Both the position numbers and the translations under genes were made by a program. This document shows positions 1 to 8,862 of a DNA stretch of 64,000 nucleotides, one piece after another (position 1 is the first letter of the stretch; every line of letters starts with the position of its first letter). Where the stretch lies: NCBI RefSeq assembly GCF_040706615.1, contig NZ_JAPDRF010000004.1:313538-377537 (forward strand). Reading direction: 5' to 3'. The stretch is from Lentisalinibacter sediminis. GTDB lineage: Bacteria; Pseudomonadota; Gammaproteobacteria; Steroidobacterales; Woeseiaceae. The notes beneath the pieces were generated by a model. That model did no database searches and was not told the origin of the DNA. It saw only the letters and a program-made list of their open reading frames with translations.

Positions 1-1276
1 GCCGGGCGACCAGGCCCTGCGCTGGATCGCCGGCCTGTACTACCTCACCCTGGAGCGCGAGGTCGGCGTGAACCTGGCCATCGACCGGGGCTTCGGCGTC
101 ATCCCGACGCTGTACACGGACAACCCGAACAACCCCACCGAGCAGCTGCTGTGGGACGAGTTCGACACCGACGTCTGGGCCGTGTTCGGCCAGCTCGCCT
201 ACGACCTCAGCGACCGCACGGAGCTCGCCCTCGCGCTGCGCTACGACCGCGAGGAGCGCGAGGCCCGCAGCCTGGTGCCCACCGAGCCGCGCACCGAGTT
301 CGTGGACTTCACCAACGACGGCGTGTACAGCGGCGGCGCTCCCCTGAACCCGGCGCTCGACCCGACCCTGAACCCGGGCGGCGTGCAGCCCCAGAGCCGC
401 ACCTTCACCCAGGTACAGCCGAAGCTCTCCATCAGCCACGACGTGAACGATGCTGTGACGCTGTTCGCCTCCTGGGGCATCGGCTTCAAGAGCGGCGGCT
501 TCAACAACCAGGGTTCGGCGGCCACCATCGACGTATTCATCAACCAGCCGCTCGGCAAGGACCTGGGTATCCGCGACGAATTCGACAAGGAGACCTCCAG
601 CGCCTTCGAGCTCGGCTTCAAGTCGCAGCTCGCCGACGGCCGGCTCTCCCTGGAGGGCGCGGTCTACCAGATGGACGTCGACGACATGCAGTTCTTCGAG
701 TTCCAGGTGGGCCCCTTCGGCCTCCTGCGCGTCGTCTCCAACATCGACGAGGTGAAGCTGACGGGCGCCGAGATCGGTGCGAACTACCTGCTCAACGACT
801 ACATCACCGTGGGCGGCGGCTGGGCCTACACCGCCAGCCGTATCCAGGCCAACTCGGTGCGTCCGAACACGGTCGGTAACGAGTCGCCGTCCACGCCCAA
901 GTACACCGGCAATGTCGAAGTCGAGGTGAACTATCCGCTCGGCAACGGCTGGGATCTCTACGGCGGGCTGTACGGCTCCTTCGTCGGCCAGACCTGGTTC
1001 CACACGGCCCAGGACGAGGAGCGCCTGACGCTGTTCGATCTCAGCTTCCCGGGACTCGGCACGGCCGACTACACGGTCACCGAGCGTGACCCCTACCAGA
1101 CCTGGGACCTGCGCGTCGGCTTCGGCCGGGACAACTGGCGGGTGACCGCCTTCGGCACCAACATCCTGGACGAGGATATCGTCGAGGAAGTCATTCTGGC
1201 GGCCGAGTTCGGTGGCTCCTTTGTTCACCCGGGAGCGGAGCGTCGCTGGGGACTGGAATTCAGCTACGAGTTCTGA
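1..1276 (+). CDS. TonB-dependent outer-membrane receptor, 3' part
   Basis: The gene begins before the window; about 424 C-terminal residues are visible. They look like the beta-barrel of a TonB-dependent receptor: alternating amphipathic strands, an LSISHDVNDAVTLFASWGIGFKSGG-like segment typical of the family (visible around nt 424-510), Tyr/Phe-rich strand ends, and a terminal strand ending in WGLEFSYEF with a C-terminal Phe, the usual signal for outer-membrane barrel assembly. Such receptors import siderophores, cobalamin, sugars or other large solutes using energy from TonB-ExbBD. The plug domain and TonB box lie outside the window, so the substrate cannot be inferred. A strong terminator follows. 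The next complete gene downstream on this strand is thrS; zur lies between on the other strand. Confidence 0.88.
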   Translation, partial: PGDQALRWIAGLYYLTLEREVGVNLAIDRGFGVIPTLYTDNPNNPTEQLLWDEFDTDVWAVFGQLAYDLSDRTELALALRYDREEREARSLVPTEPRTEFVDFTNDGVYSGGAPLNPALDPTLNPGGVQPQSRTFTQVQPKLSISHDVNDAVTLFASWGIGFKSGGFNNQGSAATIDVFINQPLGKDLGIRDEFDKETSSAFELGFKSQLADGRLSLEGAVYQMDVDDMQFFEFQVGPFGLLRVVSNIDEVKLTGAEIGANYLLNDYITVGGGWAYTASRIQANSVRPNTVGNESPSTPKYTGNVEVEVNYPLGNGWDLYGGLYGSFVGQTWFHTAQDEERLTLFDLSFPGLGTADYTVTERDPYQTWDLRVGFGRDNWRVTAFGTNILDEDIVEEVILAAEFGGSFVHPGAERRWGLEFSYEF

Positions 1277-1310
1277 TGCTCACGGCGCGGGCGCCCGCTC
1301 GCCAGCACGG

Positions 1311-1340
1311 AAAAGCCGGCCTCGCGCCGGCTTTTCTTTT
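1311..1340 (+). terminator. Rho-independent terminator after the TonB-dependent receptor
   Basis: A perfect stem AAAAGCCGGC / GCCGGCTTTT with a 5-base loop is followed by CTTTT. Because the stem starts with an A-run, the hairpin would also give a U-tract on the other strand, so it may also terminate zur, whose stop codon lies 17 bases away. It sits between the two convergent genes. Confidence 0.85.
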
Positions 1341-1356
1341 TATCGCCGAACGGATC

Positions 1357-1854
1357 TCAGGAACGGCAGCGACTGCAGACGCCCTGTATCTCCAGCATCT
1401 GGGTCTCCGCGCGGAAACCGGCCTCCGCCACTTTCGCGTTGACCACGCGCTGCAGCTCACCATCGTCCAGCTCGGCCACGGAACGGCAGCGGCGGCAGAT
1501 CAGGAACTGTCCGGCGTGGGGATGCTCGGGGTCGCGGCAGCCGACGAACGCGTTCAGGGAATCGAGGCGGTGCACCAGGCCCGCGTCCATCAGGAAGTCC
1601 AGGGCCCGATAGACCGTGGGCGGCGCCGGACGGCGGCCCTCGTCGCTCATGGCCTCCAGGATGTCGTAGGCGCCCACCGGCTGGTGGCTGGTCCAGACGA
1701 GTTCCAGCACGCGCCGGCGCCTCGCGGTCAGGCGCAGTCCCCGCTCCCGGCACAGACGCTCGGCATTGGCCATCGCGTCCGCCACGCAATGGCGGTGGTC
1801 ATGATTCTCCGGCGGGAATACCGGGCTGTCCTGGTCGGCGTCTGCGCTGCTCAT
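1357..1854 (-). CDS. zur: Zinc uptake regulator Zur (Fur family)
   Basis: A 165-residue Fur-family metalloregulator. It has a His-rich start (HDHRHC at 18-23), a winged-helix DNA-binding region with PPTVYRALDFLMDAGLVHR at about 78-96, which is the form seen in Zur rather than Fur, and two CxxC pairs at about 120/123 and 160/163 for the structural zinc. Zur represses zinc-uptake genes when zinc is sufficient. The ATG at 1854 starts MSSADADQ; upstream sequence in the same frame is only antisense to thrS. The gene is divergent from thrS and convergent with the receptor gene. A candidate zinc-linked ABC cluster lies at 12.9-15.4 kb. The Zur assignment over Fur rests on the PPTVYRALDFL region and the Cys pattern. 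Confidence 0.88.
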   Translation of the reverse strand: MSSADADQDSPVFPPENHDHRHCVADAMANAERLCRERGLRLTARRRRVLELVWTSHQPVGAYDILEAMSDEGRRPAPPTVYRALDFLMDAGLVHRLDSLNAFVGCRDPEHPHAGQFLICRRCRSVAELDDGELQRVVNAKVAEAGFRAETQMLEIQGVCSRCRS

Positions 1855-1972
1855 GAGCCTCTTCGAGCGGGGTGTCCGGACTGGCGCTGCATGATAACGC
1901 AGCGTCGCCGGCGCTGCCCGCGAGGCTACGATTGCGCCGCTGCGTCGCGTAGAATAGCGGCCTTTTCGCGAT

Positions 1973-2027
1973 CTATCGCCTGCCCATCGCACACCAATCG
2001 CCGACCGATCGCCGACCAATCGCTGAC
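1973..2027 (+). repeat. Five degenerate 11-bp tandem repeats ahead of thrS
   Basis: Five consecutive 11-base units of the form CNATCGCNNNC run without gaps: CTATCGCCTGC, CCATCGCACAC, CAATCGCCGAC, CGATCGCCGAC, CAATCGCTGAC. They end 22 bases before the thrS start codon. A possible -10 hexamer TAGAAT lies upstream at 1950-1955, so the array may be in the 5' leader. The period is close to one DNA helical turn. The function is unknown; it could be a protein-binding array, an mRNA leader element or simple slippage. Confidence 0.6.
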
Positions 2028-2049
2028 CAGAAGCAGCCCAGAGAGCAAT

Positions 2050-3978
2050 ATGCCATCCATCACCCTGCCCGACGGTTCGAAACGGGAATTCGACAAGCCG
2101 GTCACCGGCCTCGACGTGGCCGAGAGCATCGGCCGCAAGCTGGCGAAGGACGCCGTGGCCATCCGGGTCGACGGTGAACTGCGCGATCTCACGCGGGAGA
2201 TACCCGGCGACGCCGCCGTCGAGATTGTCACCCGCGACAGCGAGGACGGGCTGGAGCTGCTGCGCCACGACGCCGCGCACATCATGGCCGAGGCGGTGAA
2301 GGAGCTCTATCCCGAGACCCAGGTGACCATCGGGCCCGCCATCGAGAACGGCTTCTATTACGACTTCGCGCGCGAGACGCCCTTCACGCCCGAGGATCTG
2401 GAGAAGATCGAATCCCGCATGCGAGACATCGTCGCACGGGACGAGACCATCGTCCGCGAGGTCTGGGGCCGGAGCGAGGCGGTGCGTTATTTCCGCGACG
2501 ACGGCGAGGAGTACAAGGCCCGCCTCATCGAGGATCTGCCGGAAGAAGAGGTCATCACCGTTTACCGCCAGGGCGAGTTCCTCGATCTGTGCCGCGGCCC
2601 GCACCTGCCTTCCACCAGCCGGCTCGGCAGCGCGTTCAAGCTGACGCGGGTTTCCGGCGCCTACTGGCGCGGCGACTCCCGCAACGAGATGCTGCAGCGG
2701 ATCTACGGCACGGCCTGGGCCAGCGACAAGCAGCTGCGCACCTACCTGCACCAGCTGGAGGAGGCGGAGAAGCGCGACCACCGCCGCCTCGGCCGCCAGA
2801 TGGGTCTGTTCCACTTCCAGGAAGAGGCGCCGGGCGCCGTGTTCTGGCATCCGCGCGGCTGGACCCTTTACCAGCGCCTGGTCGACTACATGCGCGAGAG
2901 ACAGGATGCGGCCGGCTACCGGGAGATCGCCACACCCATCGTCATGGACCGGTCGCTGTGGGAGTCCTCGGGCCACTGGGAGACCTTCGGCGAGAACATG
3001 TTCACCACGGAACCCGAAGAGGGCCGTATCTATGCGCTGAAGCCCATGAACTGCCCGGGTCACGTGCAGGTCTTCAACCAGGGCATCACCAGTTACCGGG
3101 AGCTGCCGCTCAGGCTGTCGGAATTCGGCACCGTGCACCGCTACGAACCCTCCGGCGCCCTGCACGGGATGCTCCGCGTGCGTGCCTTCACCCAGGACGA
3201 CGCGCACATCTTCTGCACCCGCGACCAGATCACCGCCGAGTCCATCGCCGTCTGCGACCTGATCCTGGGCATTTACCGGGACTTCGGTTTCGAGGACGTG
3301 CGCATCAAGTTCGCCGACCGGCCTGAGGTGCGCGTGGGGGCCGACGAGGTATGGGACCAGGCAGAGGCCGCGCTGAAGACTGCCATCGAGACGACCGGAC
3401 TCGAGTACACCTACAACCCGGGCGAGGGCGCCTTCTACGGGCCGAAGCTGGAGTTCGTGCTCCGCGACGCCATCGGCCGGGACTGGCAGTGCGGCACGCT
3501 GCAGGTGGACCTGAACCTGCCCGAGCGGCTCGGCGCGAGCTTCGTCGGCGAGGACGGCAACAAGCACACGCCGGTCATGCTCCACCGGGCCATGTTCGGC
3601 TCGCTGGAACGCTTCATCGGCATCCTGATCGAGCACTATGCGGGCGCGCTGCCGCTGTGGCTCGCGCCGGTGCAGGCGGTGGTGGCCACCATCACCTCGG
3701 ACGGTGACGAGTACGCCTGCGAGGTGGCCGAGGCGCTCCGGGCGGCAGGACTCGCGGCCGAGACCGATCTGCGCAACGAAAAAATCGGCTACAAGGTGCG
3801 CGAGCACAGTGTGGCCAAAATCCCCGTGATTATCGCCGTCGGCAAGCGCGAGGTGGAGGAACGCACCGTGGCCCTCCGCCGTCTGGGCAGCAAGCGCCAG
3901 CAGATGCTGCCGCTCGCCGAGGCTGTCGAGACGCTGGCCACGGAGAATCGCCAGCGCCGCGCCCCGCCCGCCGGCTGA
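2050..3978 (+). CDS. thrS: Threonyl-tRNA synthetase
   Basis: A 642-residue cytoplasmic enzyme, the same length as the E. coli protein, that charges tRNA-Thr with threonine and ATP. Domains in order are an N-terminal TGS domain (about 1-61), an editing domain with the HDAAHIMAEAV HxxxH motif and DLCRGPH, a class II catalytic core containing NCPGHV with the zinc-ligand Cys at about 335, and a C-terminal anticodon-binding domain from about 535. The start ATG at 2050 gives the conserved MPSITLPDGS. In E. coli and many relatives infC, rpmI and rplT follow directly; here the next gene is a receiver/TonB protein, so thrS has been separated from that operon. Five 11-bp repeats precede the gene. Confidence 0.97.
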   Translation: MPSITLPDGSKREFDKPVTGLDVAESIGRKLAKDAVAIRVDGELRDLTREIPGDAAVEIVTRDSEDGLELLRHDAAHIMAEAVKELYPETQVTIGPAIENGFYYDFARETPFTPEDLEKIESRMRDIVARDETIVREVWGRSEAVRYFRDDGEEYKARLIEDLPEEEVITVYRQGEFLDLCRGPHLPSTSRLGSAFKLTRVSGAYWRGDSRNEMLQRIYGTAWASDKQLRTYLHQLEEAEKRDHRRLGRQMGLFHFQEEAPGAVFWHPRGWTLYQRLVDYMRERQDAAGYREIATPIVMDRSLWESSGHWETFGENMFTTEPEEGRIYALKPMNCPGHVQVFNQGITSYRELPLRLSEFGTVHRYEPSGALHGMLRVRAFTQDDAHIFCTRDQITAESIAVCDLILGIYRDFGFEDVRIKFADRPEVRVGADEVWDQAEAALKTAIETTGLEYTYNPGEGAFYGPKLEFVLRDAIGRDWQCGTLQVDLNLPERLGASFVGEDGNKHTPVMLHRAMFGSLERFIGILIEHYAGALPLWLAPVQAVVATITSDGDEYACEVAEALRAAGLAAETDLRNEKIGYKVREHSVAKIPVIIAVGKREVEERTVALRRLGSKRQQMLPLAEAVETLATENRQRRAPPAG

Positions 3979-4159
3979 CCTCCCGGCCGCCCGCCGGGCC
4001 AGCCCGGGCCCGCAATGCGCACCAGTACCGCCGGGAGTGTGTCCCAGGTCACACTTTGACATATTCGCGCTGGCCAGCCGGCCGCCGGCGGCATGGGCGC
4101 GCATATACTCGGCGTTCGATAACCGCCCGGGAATCAGACCGCTAGAGGCATCGGACGCC

Positions 4160-7018
4160 GTGCAAAGGTTCAAGACTCAGGTACTGCTGCTGCACTCCGA
4201 GCAGAGCACGCTGGACCGTTTCAGCGCGTCGCTCGGCGACGCCTATTCCGTGCACCTGGCGACCAGCGGTACCGAGGCACTGAATACCCTCGGGCTGACC
4301 CCCATCCACGTCATGGTCTCGGCCCAGCGGCTGCCCGGCATGAGCGGCATCGAGGCGCTGCGCGAGGCGAGGAAGCGCTCGCCGGAGACCCTCGGCATCC
4401 TCATCGCGCCGGAGGACATGAGCGGCGCCGAGGCCGAGGCACTGGTGGGCAGCGAGGCGCTGTTCCAGGTCATCCGCGGCATCGGCACGCCGGAGGATAT
4501 GCGCCGCGTCATCGACGAGGCCGTCGACCAGCTGCGGCTGAACACGCTGCAGGATTCAGCCAACGACCGATCGGCAGGCCCGCGCCCGCGCGTCTCGCCC
4601 ACGGCGCCGTCCCGCGAGGCCGGCCCGGCCGCCCGCCGGGCTGCGCCAGGCGTGGAAGCCAGCGGGACGTTTCCGGCGGCGGCAGGGACCGTTGCGGCGA
4701 CGGAACTGGTCGTGCTCAGCAAGGACGAGGTATTCCTGGATACCATCCGCCAGGCGCTGTCGCCACGCCAGCCGGTCCACGCCGTGGACGATCTGCGGGC
4801 TGCCGCAAAACTGGTCGGCGACGCCAGGAGCGCGGTGCTGATCACCGACGCCGCCGTCGCTCCCCGGGACGTGGAGGCCATCACCACCCGGCTGCGCAGC
4901 CGTCAGCCCGGGCTGGTGACCATCGTCGCCGGCCGCCGCGACGACGGCGATCAGCTGATGGATCTGATCAATGCCGGCATGGTCTACCGCTTCCTGCTGA
5001 AGCCCATTTCCCCGGGACGGGCGCGTCTCGCCATCGAGGCAGCCATCCGCCGGGCGCAGGAGAAGGCCAAGGCTGCCGCACCGGCCGCACCCGCACCGTC
5101 CCCTCTCGCGCCGCCGACACCGGGCGCGCGCGTCGAGCCGACCATCGCGGACTTCGAGGGGGCCGAGGAAGTGGTGCTGAGCGAGGAGGCACCGGCCACG
5201 CGCACTCCCCCGCTTCGTCCGGAGACGCCCCCGCCCGCCGTCACGAAGCCGAAGGTCCGCCGCAAGGAACCGAAAGCGAAGGCGCCGGAAGACCAAACGA
5301 AGGCCGAGGTGCCGGCGGAGAATGCCGGCGGCGGGGGTCTCTCGCGTCCGGCACTGCTCGCGGGTGCGGGCGCGTTGCTTGCGCTCATCACGGTCGGCGG
5401 CATCTGGTCGCTGAGCGGCGGTCCGGATGAAGGCGCGGCAACATCGCCGGCCGGGACGTCGGCCGGCGCGTCGGCGCCCGCCGCGGACCCGGCCGGAGAG
5501 GCCCGTGCGGAACCGCCTGCCCCGCCGCCCGTCAGCCGCGACCTGCGGCGCGCCCGGCAGGCCGTGGCGGCCGGCCGCCTGCTCGCACCCGGCGAGGACG
5601 GCGCGCTCGCACTCTACGCCACCGCACTGGCGCAGGCACCGAACGACGCGGCCCTGGCGGCGGAAGTCGAGCAGGTCGTCGCCGAAGCCGTCGCCACCGT
5701 GGCGGCAGCACTGGATGCGGGACGCCCCGGTGAAGCCCGCGCCGCGCGCAGCGTGATCCGGGCCAGCTTCCCGGCCGCGCCCGGCCTCGAGATCATAGAC
5801 ACCCGCCTTGCCGTAGCGGAACAGGACCGGCTCGTGGCGCGCGCAGACGAGCTGGCCGGCGCCGGCGACACCGCGAGGGCCATGGAGGTGCTCGACGAGG
5901 CCGCCGCACTGCTGCCGGGCCGCAGCCCCGCAGTGGCGGCGAGACGCGAGTCGATCCTGGCGGCCGCGGACGATCGCGGCCGCACGCTGCTGCTCGAACT
6001 CGGCAATCAGCGTCTGCTGCAGGACCAGCTCGTCGAGCCCGCCGTCGACAATGCCCGTTACTACTACCGCGCCGTGCTCTCCCAGGACAGCGACAGCATC
6101 GCCGGTCGCCAGGGCATGGCCTTCCTGCGCACGGCCCTCATCACGCGCATACGCGAATCGGTGGAGGCCGGCGACCGCGCCGCCGCCGAGCTTTGGCTGG
6201 AGGAGGCCAGCCTCAGCGGCGTCGAGGAGCCACGCCTGGCGCCATTCCGGGAAGCCGCCGCGCGCCTGCCCTCGGCACCGGCACCGGCAGCGCAGACGCG
6301 GGCGCCGCAGCCCGCTCCCGATCCCGAGTCCGATCCCGAGTCCGATCCCGCGCCGGAACCCGAGACCAGGGGCGAACCGGCAGCATCGGCGGAGCCGCTT
6401 GCTGTCGATGACTCTGCGCCGGTGGTGGAGGAATCGGCCGTGCCCGCTGTGGCGCCGGCGGCGCAGGAACAAGGCGCCTTGGCATCGGAGGAGCGCGCGC
6501 CGGAGCCGATGTCTGAAGCGATGTCCGAGACGGCGTCTGAGGCGATGCCTGAGGATACGGGTCCGCCGGCAGATACGTCAGAAGTCGCGGAGACCACGGA
6601 AGCTAGCGACACTGCCGCCGCGACGCCATCCGCCGATTCGGCCGTAGCGGCGGACGACCCTGACACGACGACAGACCCCGGCGCAGCCGGGCCTCGGGAG
6701 CCGGCGGTGAGTCGGGAGGAAACCGTCCCGGAGGAGACGCCGCCAGCGACCCGCCCGGAGCGCATCACCTACGTGCCGCCGGAGTATCCCCGGGTAGCCC
6801 AGATGCGCAGTCTGGAAGGCTGGGTGGACGTCGAGTTCTCGCTCACGCCCGCAGGCCGGCCGACGGACATCCGCGTAACGGACGCCAGCCCGGCCGGCAC
6901 TTTCGACGAGGCCGCAATCGGGGCTGTCGACCAGTGGCGCTACGAGCCGCTCGCCGCCGCGGATTGGCCGGCAGGAGAGCGGATCCGCATCCGCATCAAT
7001 TTCGGCATCGATCCCTGA
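4160..7018 (+). CDS. Receiver-like / single TM / TonB C-terminal domain fusion protein
   Basis: About 952 residues from a GTG at 4160; the longer in-frame extension to 4037 reads like non-coding sequence. Domains seen are a response-regulator-like domain (about 5-125) with VMVSAQRLPGMSG, where the usual phospho-Asp position is Ala; a second receiver-like domain (about 180-305) keeping ITDAAVAP and the LLKPIS lysine; a Pro/Ala/Lys linker; one transmembrane helix (about 393-415) with basic residues on its N-terminal side; a helical, TPR-like region (about 455-700); an acidic Glu/Ser/Pro stretch; and a TonB C-terminal domain (about 865-952) with YPRVAQMRSLEGWVDVEFSL and QWRYEP. The predicted layout is receivers in the cytoplasm and TonB in the periplasm. 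No exbB/exbD is nearby. The domain calls are firm, the role unknown. Confidence 0.8.
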   Translation: MQRFKTQVLLLHSEQSTLDRFSASLGDAYSVHLATSGTEALNTLGLTPIHVMVSAQRLPGMSGIEALREARKRSPETLGILIAPEDMSGAEAEALVGSEALFQVIRGIGTPEDMRRVIDEAVDQLRLNTLQDSANDRSAGPRPRVSPTAPSREAGPAARRAAPGVEASGTFPAAAGTVAATELVVLSKDEVFLDTIRQALSPRQPVHAVDDLRAAAKLVGDARSAVLITDAAVAPRDVEAITTRLRSRQPGLVTIVAGRRDDGDQLMDLINAGMVYRFLLKPISPGRARLAIEAAIRRAQEKAKAAAPAAPAPSPLAPPTPGARVEPTIADFEGAEEVVLSEEAPATRTPPLRPETPPPAVTKPKVRRKEPKAKAPEDQTKAEVPAENAGGGGLSRPALLAGAGALLALITVGGIWSLSGGPDEGAATSPAGTSAGASAPAADPAGEARAEPPAPPPVSRDLRRARQAVAAGRLLAPGEDGALALYATALAQAPNDAALAAEVEQVVAEAVATVAAALDAGRPGEARAARSVIRASFPAAPGLEIIDTRLAVAEQDRLVARADELAGAGDTARAMEVLDEAAALLPGRSPAVAARRESILAAADDRGRTLLLELGNQRLLQDQLVEPAVDNARYYYRAVLSQDSDSIAGRQGMAFLRTALITRIRESVEAGDRAAAELWLEEASLSGVEEPRLAPFREAAARLPSAPAPAAQTRAPQPAPDPESDPESDPAPEPETRGEPAASAEPLAVDDSAPVVEESAVPAVAPAAQEQGALASEERAPEPMSEAMSETASEAMPEDTGPPADTSEVAETTEASDTAAATPSADSAVAADDPDTTTDPGAAGPREPAVSREETVPEETPPATRPERITYVPPEYPRVAQMRSLEGWVDVEFSLTPAGRPTDIRVTDASPAGTFDEAAIGAVDQWRYEPLAAADWPAGERIRIRINFGIDP

Positions 7019-7115
7019 CCGAGCCACGCCGGCACCCGTCCGGCATCGACGGACAGGGAACCAACTGGCATTCTCCCCATCGAAGAACGACACACTCTTC
7101 GCATGGGATTTCCGA

Positions 7116-7760
7116 ATGACCACACAAAGTGCTGCCAGCACCGGCCGGCGCATGCAGCGCCGCAGCCTGGACACCCGGCGGCGGCTCGTGGACGCGGCGG
7201 TCGCCGCATTCGCCGAAGCCGGCTACGCCGGCGCGGCCACACGGGATATTGCCGAGCGCGCCGGGGTTCATCATCCGCTGATCACCTACCATTTCCGCAA
7301 CAAGGCGCGCCTGTGGCAGGCTGCCGCCGACCACCTGCTGGGCGAGCTCAACGAGCGGCTGGAGCGTGTCGTATCGGGCGCCGACGCCGGTGACGACCGC
7401 CAGCGGCTGACCGGCGCCATCCGCACGCTGACGCTGTACTCGGCCGAGCACCCCGAGTGGTATCACTTCGTCCGCGACGCATCCGCGGAGGGCGGCGACC
7501 GGGCGCGCTGGCTCACGGAGAACCACATGGGCCGGCTGTTCGGGATGCTGATCCCGCTGCTCGAGTCGCTCCAGTCGCAGGGCCTGATCGCCCGCGGTGA
7601 AGCGGCCCAGGTCTGCGTAGCGCTGATGGGGGCGACCGGCTGCGCCGTCTCTTTCGGCGCCCAGTACGAACAGCTGACCGGGCGCAGCGCCCTCGACGGC
7701 GGCGCCGGCGGTTACGCCGATTACGTGATCGGACTGTTCCTGGGTACGGCCACCGACTGA
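7116..7760 (+). CDS. TetR/AcrR-family transcriptional regulator
   Basis: A 214-residue protein with an N-terminal TetR helix-turn-helix at about 20-65. RRLVDAAVAAFAEAGYAGA is followed by the recognition part ATRDIAERAGVHHPLITYHFRNKARLW. The C-terminal ligand and dimer domain is diverged and gives no ligand clue. TetR proteins usually repress adjacent genes and are released by small molecules. It is convergent with the Cox-type operon, separated by 19 bases, and follows the receiver/TonB gene after a 97-base gap. The target is therefore unclear: itself, the upstream gene, or a distant locus. Confidence 0.88.
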   Translation: MTTQSAASTGRRMQRRSLDTRRRLVDAAVAAFAEAGYAGAATRDIAERAGVHHPLITYHFRNKARLWQAAADHLLGELNERLERVVSGADAGDDRQRLTGAIRTLTLYSAEHPEWYHFVRDASAEGGDRARWLTENHMGRLFGMLIPLLESLQSQGLIARGEAAQVCVALMGATGCAVSFGAQYEQLTGRSALDGGAGGYADYVIGLFLGTATD

Positions 7761-7779
7761 AGCCGTCGGAATCCGCCGT

Positions 7780-8862
7780 TCAGGGGGCTCCCAGCGGCCG
7801 GCCCGGCGCGTCCGTACCCGCCAGCACCGCATGGATCTCCGCGACGATGGACAGGGCGATACTCTCGGCGCCGCGTGCCCCGATATCGAGGCCGGCCGGA
7901 CCGTACAGCCGCGAGGCGAGGCGCTCGCCCGCCTCGCCCAGGTCGGCCAACAGCTGTTCGCGCCGCCGCCGCGGCCCCAGCAGTCCCACGTACGGCACGT
8001 CGCTCTGCGCCAGTGCCCGCAGGTAGGTACGGTCGGTGGCAAGGTGATGGCTCATGACCATGACCGCCGCGTAGCGCGGCAGCTCGTCTCCGTCCAGTTC
8101 CTCCGCCGGACCCGTGATGCACTGCTCGGCCCGGCCGAAGTCGCCCTTGTCGAAATAGGCCGGCCGGTGATCGCGCACCGCGACGCGCCAACCCAGCCGG
8201 GCCGCCAGATCCACCAGGGGGACGGCGTCCAGGCCGGCGCCCAGCACCAGTAGCCGGGGCGGCGGCAGGATGGCGGCGAACAACACGCTCACGTCGCCGT
8301 CCCGCAGGGAGACGGTGCCCATCGCCGAGCTGCCGCTCTCCAGGTGCGGCAGCGCCGCTTCCTCCACCGCACCGGAGACCGACCCGCTGAGGGTGCTGTG
8401 CCGGACGCCGCGACGGTCCAGCAATACGAATTGCCCGGGCTCGGCCACGGTGGCTCCACTCTCGATCACCGTCGCGAGCACGCCGGGCTCGTCACCCTGG
8501 AGGCATTCGGCCACGGCGGCGAACGGCTGGTAGTCGGGCCGTGGCAGCGGCTGCAGGAAGATGCGCATGGTGCCGTCGCAGCCGACACCGAGGCCGAACA
8601 GTTCGTCGTCCGCGCCGCCGAGATCGTAGCTGATCGTGTCCGGTTCTCCGGACGCGCTCACCCGGGCTGCGCGCTCGGCGAGGTCGCCCTCCAGGCAGCC
8701 ACCGCTCAGCAGGCCCTGAAAATCGCCGTCGCCGGTGATCAGCATCTGCATGCCGGCCTTGCTGTAGGTGGAGCCGGCCGTTTCGTACACGCTTGCGAGC
8801 ACGAGGCGCCGGCCGGCCTCGCGCCACTCGGAGAATCGGCGCAGCATCTCGTTGGTGTTCAT
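7780..8862 (-). CDS. XdhC/CoxI family molybdenum-hydroxylase accessory protein
   Basis: A 360-residue member of the XdhC/CoxI family. The N-terminal XdhC-CoxI domain contains VYETAGSTYSKAGMQM and LLSGGCLEGDLAERA. A C-terminal Rossmann-like domain starts near LLVLGAGLDAVPLVDLAARLGW. In known systems these proteins bind molybdenum cofactor and help sulfurate and insert it into the large subunit of xanthine or CO dehydrogenases. It is the last gene of a tightly overlapped run: its ATG overlaps the CoxE-like stop codon by 4 bases. The run contains no large subunit, so the client enzyme must be encoded elsewhere or absent. Confidence 0.88.
   Translation of the reverse strand: MNTNEMLRRFSEWREAGRRLVLASVYETAGSTYSKAGMQMLITGDGDFQGLLSGGCLEGDLAERAARVSASGEPDTISYDLGGADDELFGLGVGCDGTMRIFLQPLPRPDYQPFAAVAECLQGDEPGVLATVIESGATVAEPGQFVLLDRRGVRHSTLSGSVSGAVEEAALPHLESGSSAMGTVSLRDGDVSVLFAAILPPPRLLVLGAGLDAVPLVDLAARLGWRVAVRDHRPAYFDKGDFGRAEQCITGPAEELDGDELPRYAAVMVMSHHLATDRTYLRALAQSDVPYVGLLGPRRRREQLLADLGEAGERLASRLYGPAGLDIGARGAESIALSIVAEIHAVLAGTDAPGRPLGAP

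Noticed and set aside
1276..2049. Long in-frame extension upstream of the thrS ATG
   Set aside because: It runs antisense through zur and across the leader; the conserved ThrS N-terminus starts at 2050 and total length then equals E. coli ThrS.
1855..4173. Minus-strand open frame extending zur across thrS to more than 900 residues
   Set aside because: Only the last 165 codons resemble Fur/Zur; the rest is the GC-rich antisense shadow of thrS.
4556..6472. 638-codon minus-strand open frame opposite the receiver/TonB gene
   Set aside because: Composition is Arg/Gly/His-rich as expected from antisense of Ala/Pro-rich coding DNA; no motif recognised.
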